Below are positions 37,281 through 47,125 of a DNA stretch of 64,000 nucleotides, piece after piece. This stretch comes from Geojedonia litorea (lineage in GTDB: Bacteria; Bacteroidota; Bacteroidia; Flavobacteriales; Flavobacteriaceae). Within the stretch, counting starts at the first letter, position 1. Every line of letters starts with the position of its first letter. The stretch is from the NCBI RefSeq assembly GCF_042654525.1, contig NZ_JBHSGP010000014.1:186001-250000 (forward strand). Reading direction: 5' to 3'. Below the pieces are notes generated by a model that searched no databases, was not told the origin of the DNA, and saw nothing but the letters and a program-made list of their open reading frames with translations. The position numbers and the translations under genes are program-made.

Positions 37281-38894
37281 TTAATAACCTGGATTTTGTG
37301 TTAATGTTCCGCCACTAGCATCAATTTGCTCTTGTGGAATTGGGAAAACATTTCTAAACGCTTGCGACGCTGGTTTTTCCCACCATGCTTGATTAAATTT
37401 ACCAAAACGTATTAAGTCTTGTCTACGAGTTACCTCCATAAACATTTCTCTACCTCGTTCTGCTAAAAAGGTATCTGCTGTTAACGACCCTAAAGCAGAA
37501 ACTCCGGCTCTGGCTCTAATCGTGTTGACATCATTCAATGCTAAATTCCAGTTACCAGCAACCCTAGCATCAGCTTCAGCTCTAATTAAATACATGTCGC
37601 CAAGTCTAATAATTGGGTAATCGTTATCCATATTATCTCTTTGACCTTGTCTAAAGCTAAACTTACCTAAACGTGCGCCACCTTTTCTGGAAGCATTTGG
37701 TTCAAGTTCATTAATATCTGTACTATAGTTTAATTCTAAATCTCCACCAGTAGCAGCATAATCTAAAATCGCAGAACCTTCGTAATCCAATTGAGCACCC
37801 ACAATAAAGTTGGCATCTTTTCGCTTATCAGCATTATCATAAGAGTTATAAAAATCTTCTAAAGCTGAATACCCATTCCAAGGTTGATTTTGTAAATTCC
37901 AAGTAAATTGACTTGAGTAATGCAAGGTCATTTGAGCAAAGTGCATATTTGGACCAGAAACATTATCATAAGCAATAGCCCAAATTATTTCAGGATTTGT
38001 TTGGTTATTGGGTGCAAATACCGCCGCATATCCAGTTAATTCGTCTGGGTCTGAAGCAACACTTGGTCGTTTAGCTGCATTTGGAACAGAGCATCCAGAT
38101 CCACATAGCACATAGCCTCCATTGTCTATCACATAACTTGCCGCCGCTGAAGCTTCAGCATATCTTGGAGTACCAGTATATACTTCAGCATTCAAATACA
38201 ATTTAGCCAATAAACCTAAAGCAGCGTATTGGTTAATTCTGTATCGTGTTTGCCCAGTCCCTAGTGGACTAGAAGATAGATCCATTCCAATTACATTACT
38301 AATCCCTAAAGCTGCTAACAATTCGCTCTCAACAAAATTGAATACTTGAACTCGAGTTGATTGAGGAGGATTTCCTCCAGCCTCGGTTAAAATCTTTACT
38401 CTACCATATAAGTCTAATAAACGATAGTAAAAGAATGCTCTTAAGGCTCTAACTTGTGCTGTTTGATTAGCATCAAGATTTCCAGAAGCCAAAGACGTAT
38501 TACAAGCACCAATTGCGGAATATTGTTGACCCCAAGCCCCATTTATTGGGCCGTTAGTAGCACCAAAAGTATGTCTGTGCATATCTATCCATATTCCACC
38601 ATCATACCAGTCACCTCCTTTTTGAGTTACAGCCATCTCATCTGTTGATACAGACTGAATTGACCAATAGCCTCCATGGTTGGCAGATCCTGATTCTCTT
38701 AATTGGTTAAAGGCTGATGCCATTGCATCTGCTGGTCCAGCACCACCACCATCAAAAGTAGCGAAGCTAGGTTCTGATCCGTTGAACTGTTCTGGTACTT
38801 GGTCTACCAGAACCTCTTCCAAATCTGTGCAGGCACCAACAGTTACAAGTGCACCACACATTAAAAATAATTTAAATATATTTTTCATAGTCAT
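37281..38894 (-). CDS. SusD/RagB-family outer-membrane lipoprotein (second pair)
   Basis: The 537-residue lipoprotein has a signal ending VGAC and then TDLEE, with acidic residues after the cysteine. The SusD fold is indicated by VRALRAFFYYRLLDLYG in the TPR region, YAALGLLAKLYLNAEVY, and the C-terminal RLGDMYLIRAEADAR followed by REMFMEVTRRQDLIRFGKF. A second ATG two codons in (38888) could also be used. It is the partner of the SusC encoded immediately upstream (four bases between them). The nearby GH32/fructokinase operon and shared operator suggest a fructan, sucrose-type or related ligand, but this is inference. Confidence 0.93.
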   Translation of the reverse strand: MTMKNIFKLFLMCGALVTVGACTDLEEVLVDQVPEQFNGSEPSFATFDGGGAGPADAMASAFNQLRESGSANHGGYWSIQSVSTDEMAVTQKGGDWYDGGIWIDMHRHTFGATNGPINGAWGQQYSAIGACNTSLASGNLDANQTAQVRALRAFFYYRLLDLYGRVKILTEAGGNPPQSTRVQVFNFVESELLAALGISNVIGMDLSSSPLGTGQTRYRINQYAALGLLAKLYLNAEVYTGTPRYAEASAAASYVIDNGGYVLCGSGCSVPNAAKRPSVASDPDELTGYAAVFAPNNQTNPEIIWAIAYDNVSGPNMHFAQMTLHYSSQFTWNLQNQPWNGYSALEDFYNSYDNADKRKDANFIVGAQLDYEGSAILDYAATGGDLELNYSTDINELEPNASRKGGARLGKFSFRQGQRDNMDNDYPIIRLGDMYLIRAEADARVAGNWNLALNDVNTIRARAGVSALGSLTADTFLAERGREMFMEVTRRQDLIRFGKFNQAWWEKPASQAFRNVFPIPQEQIDASGGTLTQNPGY

Positions 38895-38898
38895 TTTT

Positions 38899-41800
38899 TT
38901 AAAAGTTAATATTTACTCCAAAAGTCACCGTTCTGGATGCAAAATAATTATATCTTCTATCTATACCCGGAGTTAAAGGATCTGCAGCTCCTCCTAAGAA
39001 GCCACCATTGTCAACAGAACCTCTATCCTGTAGAGCTGGTTCTGGATCAGCACCAGTATAACCTGTAATCGTAAATAAGTTTTGTGCACTTAATGACAAT
39101 CTAATGTCCTTAACATACTTATTATCTTCCGCAATATCAAATGTATAACCTACTGAAACGTTATCTAATTTGAAAAAATCTGCTTTCTCAACATACAATG
39201 AGCTAAATTTTGCATTCGTGATTGCTGGGTCCGCGTGTTTTGTATTCACAAAATTGTAAGATCCCTGGCTTCCTACTCTAGGTTCGTAAAATACTCTAAA
39301 GTTGTTTACTAAACTGTGACCAAAAGCACCTCTAAAGAATGCATTGACATCCCAATTCTTGTAGGTAAGTGTATGTGACCAACCCAACTCAAAATCAGGA
39401 ATACCTTTTCCTAGCTTGGTTAAATCACCATCTCTTACGCCATCTTCATCGGCATCAATAGCATTTCCTATCACTTGTTCTGTTTGTAGGGTTCCATCTC
39501 CATTTACATCTTTCAAAACTTGGCTTCCATTAACCACTTCTCCAGTGAATACAGGACCCCAAATTTCACCAATTGCTTCTCCTTCAGAAACTAAAATAAC
39601 ATTAGTATCATTCTGTCCTGGAGCACCTAAATTTCCTCTTAATGTTCGAGTATCAAATTTATCTAACACTGTTTTATAAGTAGAGAACACAATTCCAGAG
39701 TTATATTTTAAATCTTCATTTTTAATGATGTCGTAGTTTACACCTAACTCTAAACCATCTGTAGATAATTCTCCACTATTTCTAATTTGAAAATTACTTA
39801 TCAAAATTGTACCGTCTGGTAAGTCGTCTGGTGTAATGGTTTGACCCAAGATGAAATCAGAAACTTTACGAGTATATAGATCTAAAGTTGCAGAAAAACG
39901 TCCTGCAGTATATTCTATACCTAGGTTAGTTTCAGCTTTTTCTTCCCATTGTAAATCTGGGTTTGGTTGTCTTAATGCTACGGATGACAATAAATCACCT
40001 GATGGACCATAACCTGGTTGTGACAATCCACTCTCCGCTGGTAAAGATCCTGTAACACCATATCCTAAACGCACTTTGAATAAATCTACATTATCCAACG
40101 TTAGATATTTGTTAAGATCAACACCTAAACCAAATGCAGGGAACGTACCCCATTGGTTATTGGCTCCTAATTTAGTTGAACCCTCTCTTCTTAAGGAAGC
40201 ATTAAAATAAATAGCATCATCGAAAGTAGCATTCACTCTTCCAAAAAACGCTATGATTCTATTCTCTGGAGATCTGTTACTGTCAACTGAAAATTGACCA
40301 GCAGTTTTTTGATCCTGTGACCACTCTAAAGCATCTATATATTCTAAGTCATCATTAGGAAAATCGCCTAAAGACAAGAAATAATTGCTAGACGTATCTT
40401 CTTGCCACGAATATCCTCCAGTGAATTTTAAATTTAATCTATCTGAAGCATCTATTTCATAATCTCCATACAATTCAAATAATTTAAATTTGTTGTCCCC
40501 AGTATTTAATCGCGCTAAACCTTTACGGAATGGACTCGTTGCAGAACCCCTAAATAAAGATGTTGTTCTGTAATACTCTTTGTTAGTGTATTTCGACTCT
40601 TGTTCTGAATATAATGCATTTAAGGAAATATCGTCTGTTAAGTCATACTTAAAATTAGCACTATAAGTAAATTCGTTTCTTTTACCTTGATTGGTGTTTT
40701 GATTAATTATTGAAACAGGGTTGAAACTATCAAATAAACCTAAGGTTTCAAAATAACCACCATATGGATCGGCATTAAAAGGATAAGGAGAATCAGCACC
40801 AAAAACTGGAGCCGTTGGATTGTAAAGAATCGCATAACGTAACGCTTCATTAAATCCAAAATCTGAATCTCTTTTTGTGTAAGAACCATTAAAGGTAATC
40901 TTTAATTTATCATTTAAAATTCTTGTTGATGCTTGGAAACGTGTATTGAATTGTTTGAAACCTGATCTGTCCAAAATACCTTGAGCATCTCTAAAATTGG
41001 TAGAAACACGAAAATCTGTATTATCATATCCTCCAGAAATAGCCACATTATGAACATTAGAAACAGCGTTTCTAGTTACTAAATCTAACCAATCTGTTCT
41101 ACTTTCTAAATCAGTTCCACCAGCGGCAGCAAATTCATCGCCTGACATTCTATCTATAGTATTGGAGATTGAAGCTGTCGCTACAGAACCATTATAAGAC
41201 ACTTGAGTGTCACCAGCTCTACCGCGTTTAGTAGTTACAATGATTACACCACTAGAACCTCGCGATCCATAGATTGCAGCAGCAGAACCGTCTTTTAATA
41301 CAGTCATACTTTCAATATCACTAGGATCAATATTGTTTAATGATGCTCCAATTACACCATCAATAACAATTAAAGGAGATGAGTTTGAACCCACAGTAGA
41401 TATACCTCTTAATCTAATCACGGCATCTTCATTAGGATTCCCTCCTTTATTGTAAATACTTAAACCTGCAACCTTACCTTGAAGTAATTCAGAAGGGTTA
41501 TTAATCGTACCTTTGTTAAAGGCCTCTTCATCCACTTTAGTTACAGCAGATGTAATTTCCTTTTTGGTGGTACTACCATAACCTACAACCACAACCTCTG
41601 ATAATTGTGCTGCATCTTCTAAAAGTGTTACATTAATAGTCGTTTGACCATTTACTGGAATCTCTTGAGTGGCGTAACCTAAAAAGCTAAACACTAGTAC
41701 TGCGTCTGCAGAACTAACATTTAAAGAGTAGTTACCATCAAAATCTGTTTGAGTTCCCGTAGTAGTTCCTTTTACTAAAACGTTAACTCCCGGAATTGGT

Positions 41801-41904
41801 CCTGAAGCATCAGATACAACCCCAGAAACAGTTTGTGCATAAACAATGCTTCCTAGAAGGAATAGACAAGGCAGCATTACTTTTTTGAGTAATTTGTTTT
41901 TCAT
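38899..41904 (-). CDS. SusC/RagA-family TonB-dependent transporter (second pair)
   Basis: The 1,001-residue outer-membrane transporter has a signal peptide ending VYAQ and a carboxypeptidase-regulatory-like domain with GPIPGVNVLVKGTTTG. LSEVVVVGYGS marks the TonB-box region, and a plug with LLQGKVAGL, PLIVIDGVIG and AIYGSRGSSGVIIVTTK is followed by a barrel ending FGVNINF. It heads the minus-strand run susC-susD-VCBS x3-haloperoxidase. Its promoter region is shared with the divergent lacI gene and contains a perfect LacI-type palindrome 125-140 bases before the start codon. Confidence 0.95.
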   Translation of the reverse strand: MKNKLLKKVMLPCLFLLGSIVYAQTVSGVVSDASGPIPGVNVLVKGTTTGTQTDFDGNYSLNVSSADAVLVFSFLGYATQEIPVNGQTTINVTLLEDAAQLSEVVVVGYGSTTKKEITSAVTKVDEEAFNKGTINNPSELLQGKVAGLSIYNKGGNPNEDAVIRLRGISTVGSNSSPLIVIDGVIGASLNNIDPSDIESMTVLKDGSAAAIYGSRGSSGVIIVTTKRGRAGDTQVSYNGSVATASISNTIDRMSGDEFAAAGGTDLESRTDWLDLVTRNAVSNVHNVAISGGYDNTDFRVSTNFRDAQGILDRSGFKQFNTRFQASTRILNDKLKITFNGSYTKRDSDFGFNEALRYAILYNPTAPVFGADSPYPFNADPYGGYFETLGLFDSFNPVSIINQNTNQGKRNEFTYSANFKYDLTDDISLNALYSEQESKYTNKEYYRTTSLFRGSATSPFRKGLARLNTGDNKFKLFELYGDYEIDASDRLNLKFTGGYSWQEDTSSNYFLSLGDFPNDDLEYIDALEWSQDQKTAGQFSVDSNRSPENRIIAFFGRVNATFDDAIYFNASLRREGSTKLGANNQWGTFPAFGLGVDLNKYLTLDNVDLFKVRLGYGVTGSLPAESGLSQPGYGPSGDLLSSVALRQPNPDLQWEEKAETNLGIEYTAGRFSATLDLYTRKVSDFILGQTITPDDLPDGTILISNFQIRNSGELSTDGLELGVNYDIIKNEDLKYNSGIVFSTYKTVLDKFDTRTLRGNLGAPGQNDTNVILVSEGEAIGEIWGPVFTGEVVNGSQVLKDVNGDGTLQTEQVIGNAIDADEDGVRDGDLTKLGKGIPDFELGWSHTLTYKNWDVNAFFRGAFGHSLVNNFRVFYEPRVGSQGSYNFVNTKHADPAITNAKFSSLYVEKADFFKLDNVSVGYTFDIAEDNKYVKDIRLSLSAQNLFTITGYTGADPEPALQDRGSVDNGGFLGGAADPLTPGIDRRYNYFASRTVTFGVNINF

Positions 41905-42028
41905 ATTTGAGTTAGTTAATTAATATTTAGTGAATAACACTTATGTTAAAAAAATCTTAACAAGACACTAATTTTATATTTTTTTTACCAGAAAAAAAGA
42001 ATTTGATAAAAAATCCCTCTAATTATTG

Positions 42029-42044
42029 TCGAAAACGTTTTCGA
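42029..42044. promoter_or_regulatory. LacI-family operator between susC and lacI
   Basis: TCGAAAACGTTTTCGA is a perfect 16-bp palindrome with a central CG, the typical form of a LacI/GalR-family binding site. It lies in the divergent spacer between susC (start 41904) and lacI (start 42142), so autoregulation together with susC control is expected. Confidence 0.85.
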
Positions 42045-42141
42045 TTTTTTAATTTAACCAAAAATTTAAGGCTTGCATTTTAAACAAATGAATGTTTATC
42101 AAGATTAAAAATTTTATTTTACCTCCTCAATTAATTAATAT

Positions 42142-43164
42142 ATGTCTAAGGTCACGTTAAAAAGAATTGCAGAAACTTTAGGTATTTCTACGGCCACAGT
42201 TTCAAAAGCGCTGAAAGATTATGATGATGTCAGTGCATCTACAAAAAGTAAAGTTAAAGCGCTTGCAGAAAAGCTCAATTTTAAGCCCAACTCCTACGCT
42301 CAAAGCTTAAGGACTCAAGAGTCTAAAATTATTGGTTTAATCATGCCTGAAATCGTTCATCATTTTTTTGCCAATATTATTTTAGGTGTTATAAAAAGTG
42401 CAGAAAAAGAAGGTTACTTGGTTATTACATTACAGTCTGATGATTCCTTTGAAGTTGAAAAACAACAACTCGATCTTCTTGTGGATAAAGATGTTGATGG
42501 GATTCTCCTGTCTTTAGCAGACAACACTATTAGATTTAAACATATAAGTAATATTATAAATAATGGTACGCCAGTTGTACTTTATGATAAAATATCAAAG
42601 TCCATTGAATGCAATAAGGTAGTTATCGATGATAAAAAGGCTGCATTTAATGCTACTAAATATTTAATAGATATTGGATGTAAACGAATTGCTCATGTAA
42701 GGGGGAAATTAAAACCTCAAACCACTATAGACAGATTTAAAGGTTACAAAGAAGCACTAAAAGTACATGGAATGGAGTTTGACAAGTCCATAGTATTTGA
42801 AGCCAAAAATATTGCCTCATTTGAAGATGGTAAAAATGCTGCTGACGAAATCTTTTTAAATCACAAAGATGTGGATGGGATTTTTGCAATGACCGATCTT
42901 TTGGCAACGGGAGTTTTAGTTAGACTGAAGGAACTTAACGTGAAGATTCCCAAGGACATCTCGATAATGGGATTTAGCAATTGGTTTTTAACTAGAATCA
43001 CTACGCCTAAATTATCAACTGTTGATCAGCCTGGCTATAAAATGGGAGAGGTCGCATTTAAAATACTTCTTGAAGAAATCAATAACACTAAAAAAGGAAT
43101 CAAGGCACCTTATAAAACTATTGAAGTTCCAACAGAACTAATTATAAGAGATTCCACAAAATAA
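42142..43164 (+). CDS. LacI-family transcriptional regulator
   Basis: The 340-residue repressor has a LacI helix-turn-helix at residues 2-50 (LKRIAETLGISTATVSKAL, then a hinge around KPNSYAQSLRTQES). A periplasmic-binding-protein-like effector domain follows, with IIGLIMPEIVHHFFANI, DGILLS, CKRIAHVRG, VDGIFAMTD and TVDQPGYKMG. It probably responds to a sugar or sugar phosphate released during fructan, sucrose or trehalose use. Three matching palindromes in this window are its likely operators. It converges with the fructokinase gene, the two stops being five bases apart. Confidence 0.94.
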   Translation: MSKVTLKRIAETLGISTATVSKALKDYDDVSASTKSKVKALAEKLNFKPNSYAQSLRTQESKIIGLIMPEIVHHFFANIILGVIKSAEKEGYLVITLQSDDSFEVEKQQLDLLVDKDVDGILLSLADNTIRFKHISNIINNGTPVVLYDKISKSIECNKVVIDDKKAAFNATKYLIDIGCKRIAHVRGKLKPQTTIDRFKGYKEALKVHGMEFDKSIVFEAKNIASFEDGKNAADEIFLNHKDVDGIFAMTDLLATGVLVRLKELNVKIPKDISIMGFSNWFLTRITTPKLSTVDQPGYKMGEVAFKILLEEINNTKKGIKAPYKTIEVPTELIIRDSTK

Positions 43165-43169
43165 GGGCA

Positions 43170-44045
43170 TTACTGCATTAATTTTACAATATCTGTTTCG
43201 TGAATTACTGGATTCGCTCCTTCTGCACTAGCAACTAACGCTCCTACAGCACAGGCATAATTTAAGGCCTTTTGTGGACTAAAATTGGCATTTAGTTTGT
43301 GCAACAATGTGCCTAGAAATGAATCACCTGCTCCTACGGTATCCTTAACTTTAACTTCAAAACCTTCATTAAAGTAAAATTTGTCATTAATAAATAAAAC
43401 CGCCCCTTTACCACCTCGAGTCACACAAATGTGGCTGGTACTGAATTTCTTATAAATAAACTTAATTTGGTCTTCTAAAGTTTCACATTCTTGCCCAAAA
43501 GATTTTACAATGAGCTCTAATTCATCATCATTGAATTTGATGAAATTAGCCTTATTCATTAACCTACTTAACAACTCAAAATTGTAATGCGGTGCTCTTA
43601 AATTAACATCAAAAACTTTAAAGTTGGCGTGCTCTAACAACTCAAAAAGGGTATTTCTTGAATTCGAATTTCTACACGCTAAACTTCCAAATATAAAAAC
43701 CCTACTTCTTTTAACTAATTGAATAGTACTGTCAAGTTCTATGAAATCCCAAGCAACTGGAAATTTGATATCGTAACTTGCAGAGCCACTAGCATCCAAA
43801 GAAACATTCACCTTCCCGGTTTCATAATCATTTTTAATTTGAATGTATTGCGTTGTTAAACCCTGTTCTTTTAAATAAGTGATCAGCTTTTCTCCTAAAT
43901 CATCATTTCCAACGGCACTTATAATGGCAACGTCATTGCCAAAAGCATTTAATCTCATAGAAACGTTTAAAGGTGCACCTCCAATTTTTTCCCGATCTGG
44001 AAATACATCCCAAAGCACTTCGCCAAAACAAGTAAACGTATACAT
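43170..44045 (-). CDS. PfkB-family fructokinase
   Basis: The 291-residue carbohydrate kinase phosphorylates a sugar, most likely fructose, with ATP in the cytoplasm. Family motifs are GGAPLNVSMRLNAFG near residues 22-36, the SAVGNDDLGE segment, and DTVGAGDSFLG at 235-245 with D241 as the catalytic base in the anion hole. It is last in the operon sugar porter-GH32-kinase, 10 bases after GH32, which fits conversion of fructose released by GH32 to fructose 6-phosphate. The operon context makes fructose a better guess than other PfkB substrates. Confidence 0.92.
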   Translation of the reverse strand: MYTFTCFGEVLWDVFPDREKIGGAPLNVSMRLNAFGNDVAIISAVGNDDLGEKLITYLKEQGLTTQYIQIKNDYETGKVNVSLDASGSASYDIKFPVAWDFIELDSTIQLVKRSRVFIFGSLACRNSNSRNTLFELLEHANFKVFDVNLRAPHYNFELLSRLMNKANFIKFNDDELELIVKSFGQECETLEDQIKFIYKKFSTSHICVTRGGKGAVLFINDKFYFNEGFEVKVKDTVGAGDSFLGTLLHKLNANFSPQKALNYACAVGALVASAEGANPVIHETDIVKLMQ

Positions 44046-44055
44046 TTCTATAGTT

Positions 44056-45666
44056 TTATAATTCTAACTCACTTACCACAAGCTTTTTTATAACAGCTTT
44101 TAAATTATTTGCTGGGGTTAATTTCAATGTCTTTAAAGGAGAACTTGGGAAGAATATTTCAGTCAATACCGTTTGTCCTTGATTATAAAACACTTCAATA
44201 GACGTTTTGTCAATGAGAATTTGAAGTTGAATAGTGTCTTGCAAATCATCAAACGGAGCAATTGAAATTTTATCGGCAAATTTTTCGGAAAACGACAAAT
44301 CACCTGATGCAGTTCGATCAATAAAATAGTAGTTTTTTATATTATCAATTCCAAAATCAACCACCTCTCCTTCATCATTTTCTAAACTAAATCTATATCT
44401 GTCCTTTTGTAAATTTGAAAGTTCTATTTCTATAATTGTTTTATCAATTGCTTTGGTTTTATTAGCTATTATAGTGAATTCTTTATTGAAATTAATATTA
44501 GTTTCTTCTCTAACTAGGTTCTTGTAAGCATCTAATTCGCTTACTGGTTCAGAAAAAAGCATATAGCTTCCATTTACTTTTTTAAGACTTAACTCTCTAG
44601 CTATGGTCATTGCACTCCGCCAAGTTGTTGTAGGCACATCTCTGGCATAGTCCCAATTAGACATCCAGCCTATAAATAAGGTTCTTCCATCACTTTTAGG
44701 AATATTTGACCAAGTAACTCCAGCATAATTGTCTCGTCCAAAGTCAAGCCATTTTGTTTCTACCTGGTCTAAATCTTTTGCGAATGAAGGATCTAAAACA
44801 AAGTTCTTGCCATCAAAATCACCAACAAAATATTGAGTCCCTGACCCTCCATTGATATGTCCAGGGTTTAAACTTTGTATTAACACCCACTTGGTTTCAT
44901 TGGTTCCTTCAACATTCATAGGAAAAATATCTGGACATTCCCAAACACCTCCATGTTCACCAACCGTTTCACCAAAGTCTGACAATAATTCCCAATCTTT
45001 TAAATTAGGTGAACTATAAAAAAATGACTTTTCATAAGTGGCTAAAACCATTAACCAGTGCCCACGTATTTCATCCCAATACACCTTGGGATCTCTAAAA
45101 TCTTTTATCCCTGGGTTAGGTATAACAGGATTGCCTTCATATTTGGTCCAAGTTTGCCCTTCATCTAATGAGTAAGCAATTGCTTGACTTTGAAAATCGA
45201 TTGCTCCAGCTCGCTCTCCATCAATATCATGATAAGTAAAAATTGCCACAACAGGAGTTTTCCCATCGTCACCAAAACCTGAAGTATTATTTTTGTCAAC
45301 CACAGCACTTCCAGAAAAAATGTAGCCAAGGCTATCTGGATATAAAGCAATAGGCTGCTCTTTCCATTTAATAAGGTCTTCACTAATTGCATGTCCCCAA
45401 TGCATAGGTCCCCACACATTGTCTTCTGGATAATATTGAAAATACAAGTGGTACTTGCCATTTAAATAAAACATACCGTTAGGGTCGTTCATCCAATTAG
45501 CTTTTGGTGTGAAATGAAAATTGGGTCTGTATAATTGTTCTTCAATGGTATTTAACGACATTTCTACAGTTTTGTTTTTATTTGAATCGTTACAGGCATA
45601 AATCATAATAATTAGTAGGCTTAACAGTGTCCATTCTAACTTTAAACTGTTGTTACTTATTTTCAT
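44056..45666 (-). CDS. GH32 fructan/sucrose hydrolase lipoprotein
   Basis: The 536-residue lipoprotein (signal ending IYAC, C25) is a family GH32 beta-fructosidase. The three GH32 motifs are WMNDPNG at 58-64 (nucleophile D61), RDP at 191-193 (transition-state stabiliser D192) and ECPD at 243-246 (acid/base E243). The C-terminal ~130 residues form the usual beta-sandwich. It would release fructose from levan, inulin or sucrose in the periplasm or on the surface. The gene overlaps the sugar porter by 14 bases. Endo- or exo-action and linkage preference cannot be told from sequence alone. Confidence 0.95.
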   Translation of the reverse strand: MKISNNSLKLEWTLLSLLIIMIYACNDSNKNKTVEMSLNTIEEQLYRPNFHFTPKANWMNDPNGMFYLNGKYHLYFQYYPEDNVWGPMHWGHAISEDLIKWKEQPIALYPDSLGYIFSGSAVVDKNNTSGFGDDGKTPVVAIFTYHDIDGERAGAIDFQSQAIAYSLDEGQTWTKYEGNPVIPNPGIKDFRDPKVYWDEIRGHWLMVLATYEKSFFYSSPNLKDWELLSDFGETVGEHGGVWECPDIFPMNVEGTNETKWVLIQSLNPGHINGGSGTQYFVGDFDGKNFVLDPSFAKDLDQVETKWLDFGRDNYAGVTWSNIPKSDGRTLFIGWMSNWDYARDVPTTTWRSAMTIARELSLKKVNGSYMLFSEPVSELDAYKNLVREETNINFNKEFTIIANKTKAIDKTIIEIELSNLQKDRYRFSLENDEGEVVDFGIDNIKNYYFIDRTASGDLSFSEKFADKISIAPFDDLQDTIQLQILIDKTSIEVFYNQGQTVLTEIFFPSSPLKTLKLTPANNLKAVIKKLVVSELEL

Positions 45667-47002
45667 TTTTTACTAATTTTTTACTTAACTCTTCTAATGA
45701 CAGTCCTTTGGTTTCTGGCATCACAAAAAGTGCAAAAAGTAATTGAAGCACCATCATACCGGCAAAAAAGGCAAATATCATCCAAGGAGCATCTTTCAAA
45801 ATTCCAGATTTCTCATCTAAAAACACAGGAGTTAATAAGGTAATTATCGCAGCGAATACCCAATGTGTTCCACATCCAAAAGAATTACCCATAGCTCGAA
45901 CTTTATTCGGGAATATTTCAGAAATAAACACCCATATAATGGCACCCTGACCTATGGCATGAGCAGCCACAAAAGTTACAATAAACGTGAGAAGAATTCC
46001 GGCTCCCGCATCAGTTTTAAATGCCCATGCTACAACCGATAAACTTATGATATATCCAATGGAACCTATGATTAATAATTGCCTTCGACCAAATTTATCA
46101 ATCAAGCTCATACCAATAATGGTAAAGATTAAATTGGCGAGCCCAACATAGACTGAAGCCAAAAAAGGATTTTCAACACCTGCTCTACCAAAAATTTCGG
46201 GGGCGTAGTAGAGTAAAAAATTTATACCCGAGAGTTGATTAAAAAAGGCTACTAAAAAAGCTAATAGTAAAGGGAAACTATACATTTTTGCAAACACACT
46301 CGTAGAGCCCTTTTCTACTATGTTTAGCTCTTCCTTAATTTCTAAAAGTTTAGTAGTAGCAGTTGTATCGTCATGGGTAATTTTTAATACCGATAAGGCC
46401 TCATCTTCATTCCCTTTTTTTAGAACTAACCAACGTGGACTTCTGGGCACTCCTAAAATCATCACACAATACACTAAAGCAGGAATTGCTTCTACACCTA
46501 ACATCCATCGCCAATCATTAGCACCGTCAAAGCCTTTTAACCAAAGATTTGAAAAGTAAGCCACTAGTATACCAAAAACTATATTAAACTGGTATAAGGC
46601 TACTAATTTACCTCTATTTTTTGCACTTGAAATTTCGGAAATATACATTGGAGCTACTACTGAAGAAGCACCGACGGCTAAACCACCAATAAACCTAAAT
46701 AGTGAAAACGAGTATTTATCTGCAGCCATTGCAGAACCAAGTGCAGAGATTAAAAACAATACACCAATCCAAAACAATGTTTTTTTACGACCAAATTTGT
46801 CTGCCGGTATGCCACCTAATAGGGCGCCAATTACAGTTCCCCAAAGTGCCATAGACATTATAAATGTTCCGTGAAATAAGGGGGATGTGTTCCATAATGC
46901 TTTTATGGGTTCATTGGCTCCTGAAATTACAACCGTATCGAATCCAAATAAAAATCCAGCTACAGCAACGGTAATGGACCAGAAAAGTGTTTTGTTTTTC
47001 AT
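45653..47002 (-). CDS. Sugar porter-family MFS transporter
   Basis: The 449-residue inner-membrane sugar:proton symporter belongs to the XylE/GLUT type. Signatures are GFDTVVISGA in helix 1, GGIPADKFGRKKTL in loop 2-3, RFIGGLAVGASSVVAPMYISEIS, the NQLSGINFLLYYAPEIF helix-7 motif and VMPETKGLSLEEL at the C-terminus. It is first in the operon with GH32 and fructokinase and probably takes up fructose or sucrose. A LacI-type operator lies 87-100 bases upstream of its start codon. Confidence 0.94.
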   Translation of the reverse strand: MKNKTLFWSITVAVAGFLFGFDTVVISGANEPIKALWNTSPLFHGTFIMSMALWGTVIGALLGGIPADKFGRKKTLFWIGVLFLISALGSAMAADKYSFSLFRFIGGLAVGASSVVAPMYISEISSAKNRGKLVALYQFNIVFGILVAYFSNLWLKGFDGANDWRWMLGVEAIPALVYCVMILGVPRSPRWLVLKKGNEDEALSVLKITHDDTTATTKLLEIKEELNIVEKGSTSVFAKMYSFPLLLAFLVAFFNQLSGINFLLYYAPEIFGRAGVENPFLASVYVGLANLIFTIIGMSLIDKFGRRQLLIIGSIGYIISLSVVAWAFKTDAGAGILLTFIVTFVAAHAIGQGAIIWVFISEIFPNKVRAMGNSFGCGTHWVFAAIITLLTPVFLDEKSGILKDAPWMIFAFFAGMMVLQLLFALFVMPETKGLSLEELSKKLVKNENK

Positions 47003-47088
47003 TTACTAGGTTGGTTAGACGCTGTAAAATAAAACATTAGCTATTAAAGTATTGAAACTTTATTCCAAAACCCGTTTAAATTCAACAC

Positions 47089-47102
47089 GAAAACGTTTTC
47101 GC
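47089..47102. promoter_or_regulatory. LacI-family operator upstream of the sugar porter-GH32-kinase operon
   Basis: CGAAAACGTTTTCG is a perfect 14-bp palindrome identical to the core of the site next to lacI. It sits 87-100 bases before the sugar porter ATG on the minus strand. Confidence 0.85.
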
Positions 47103-47125
47103 TGAATACGAAAAAAATTAAATCA

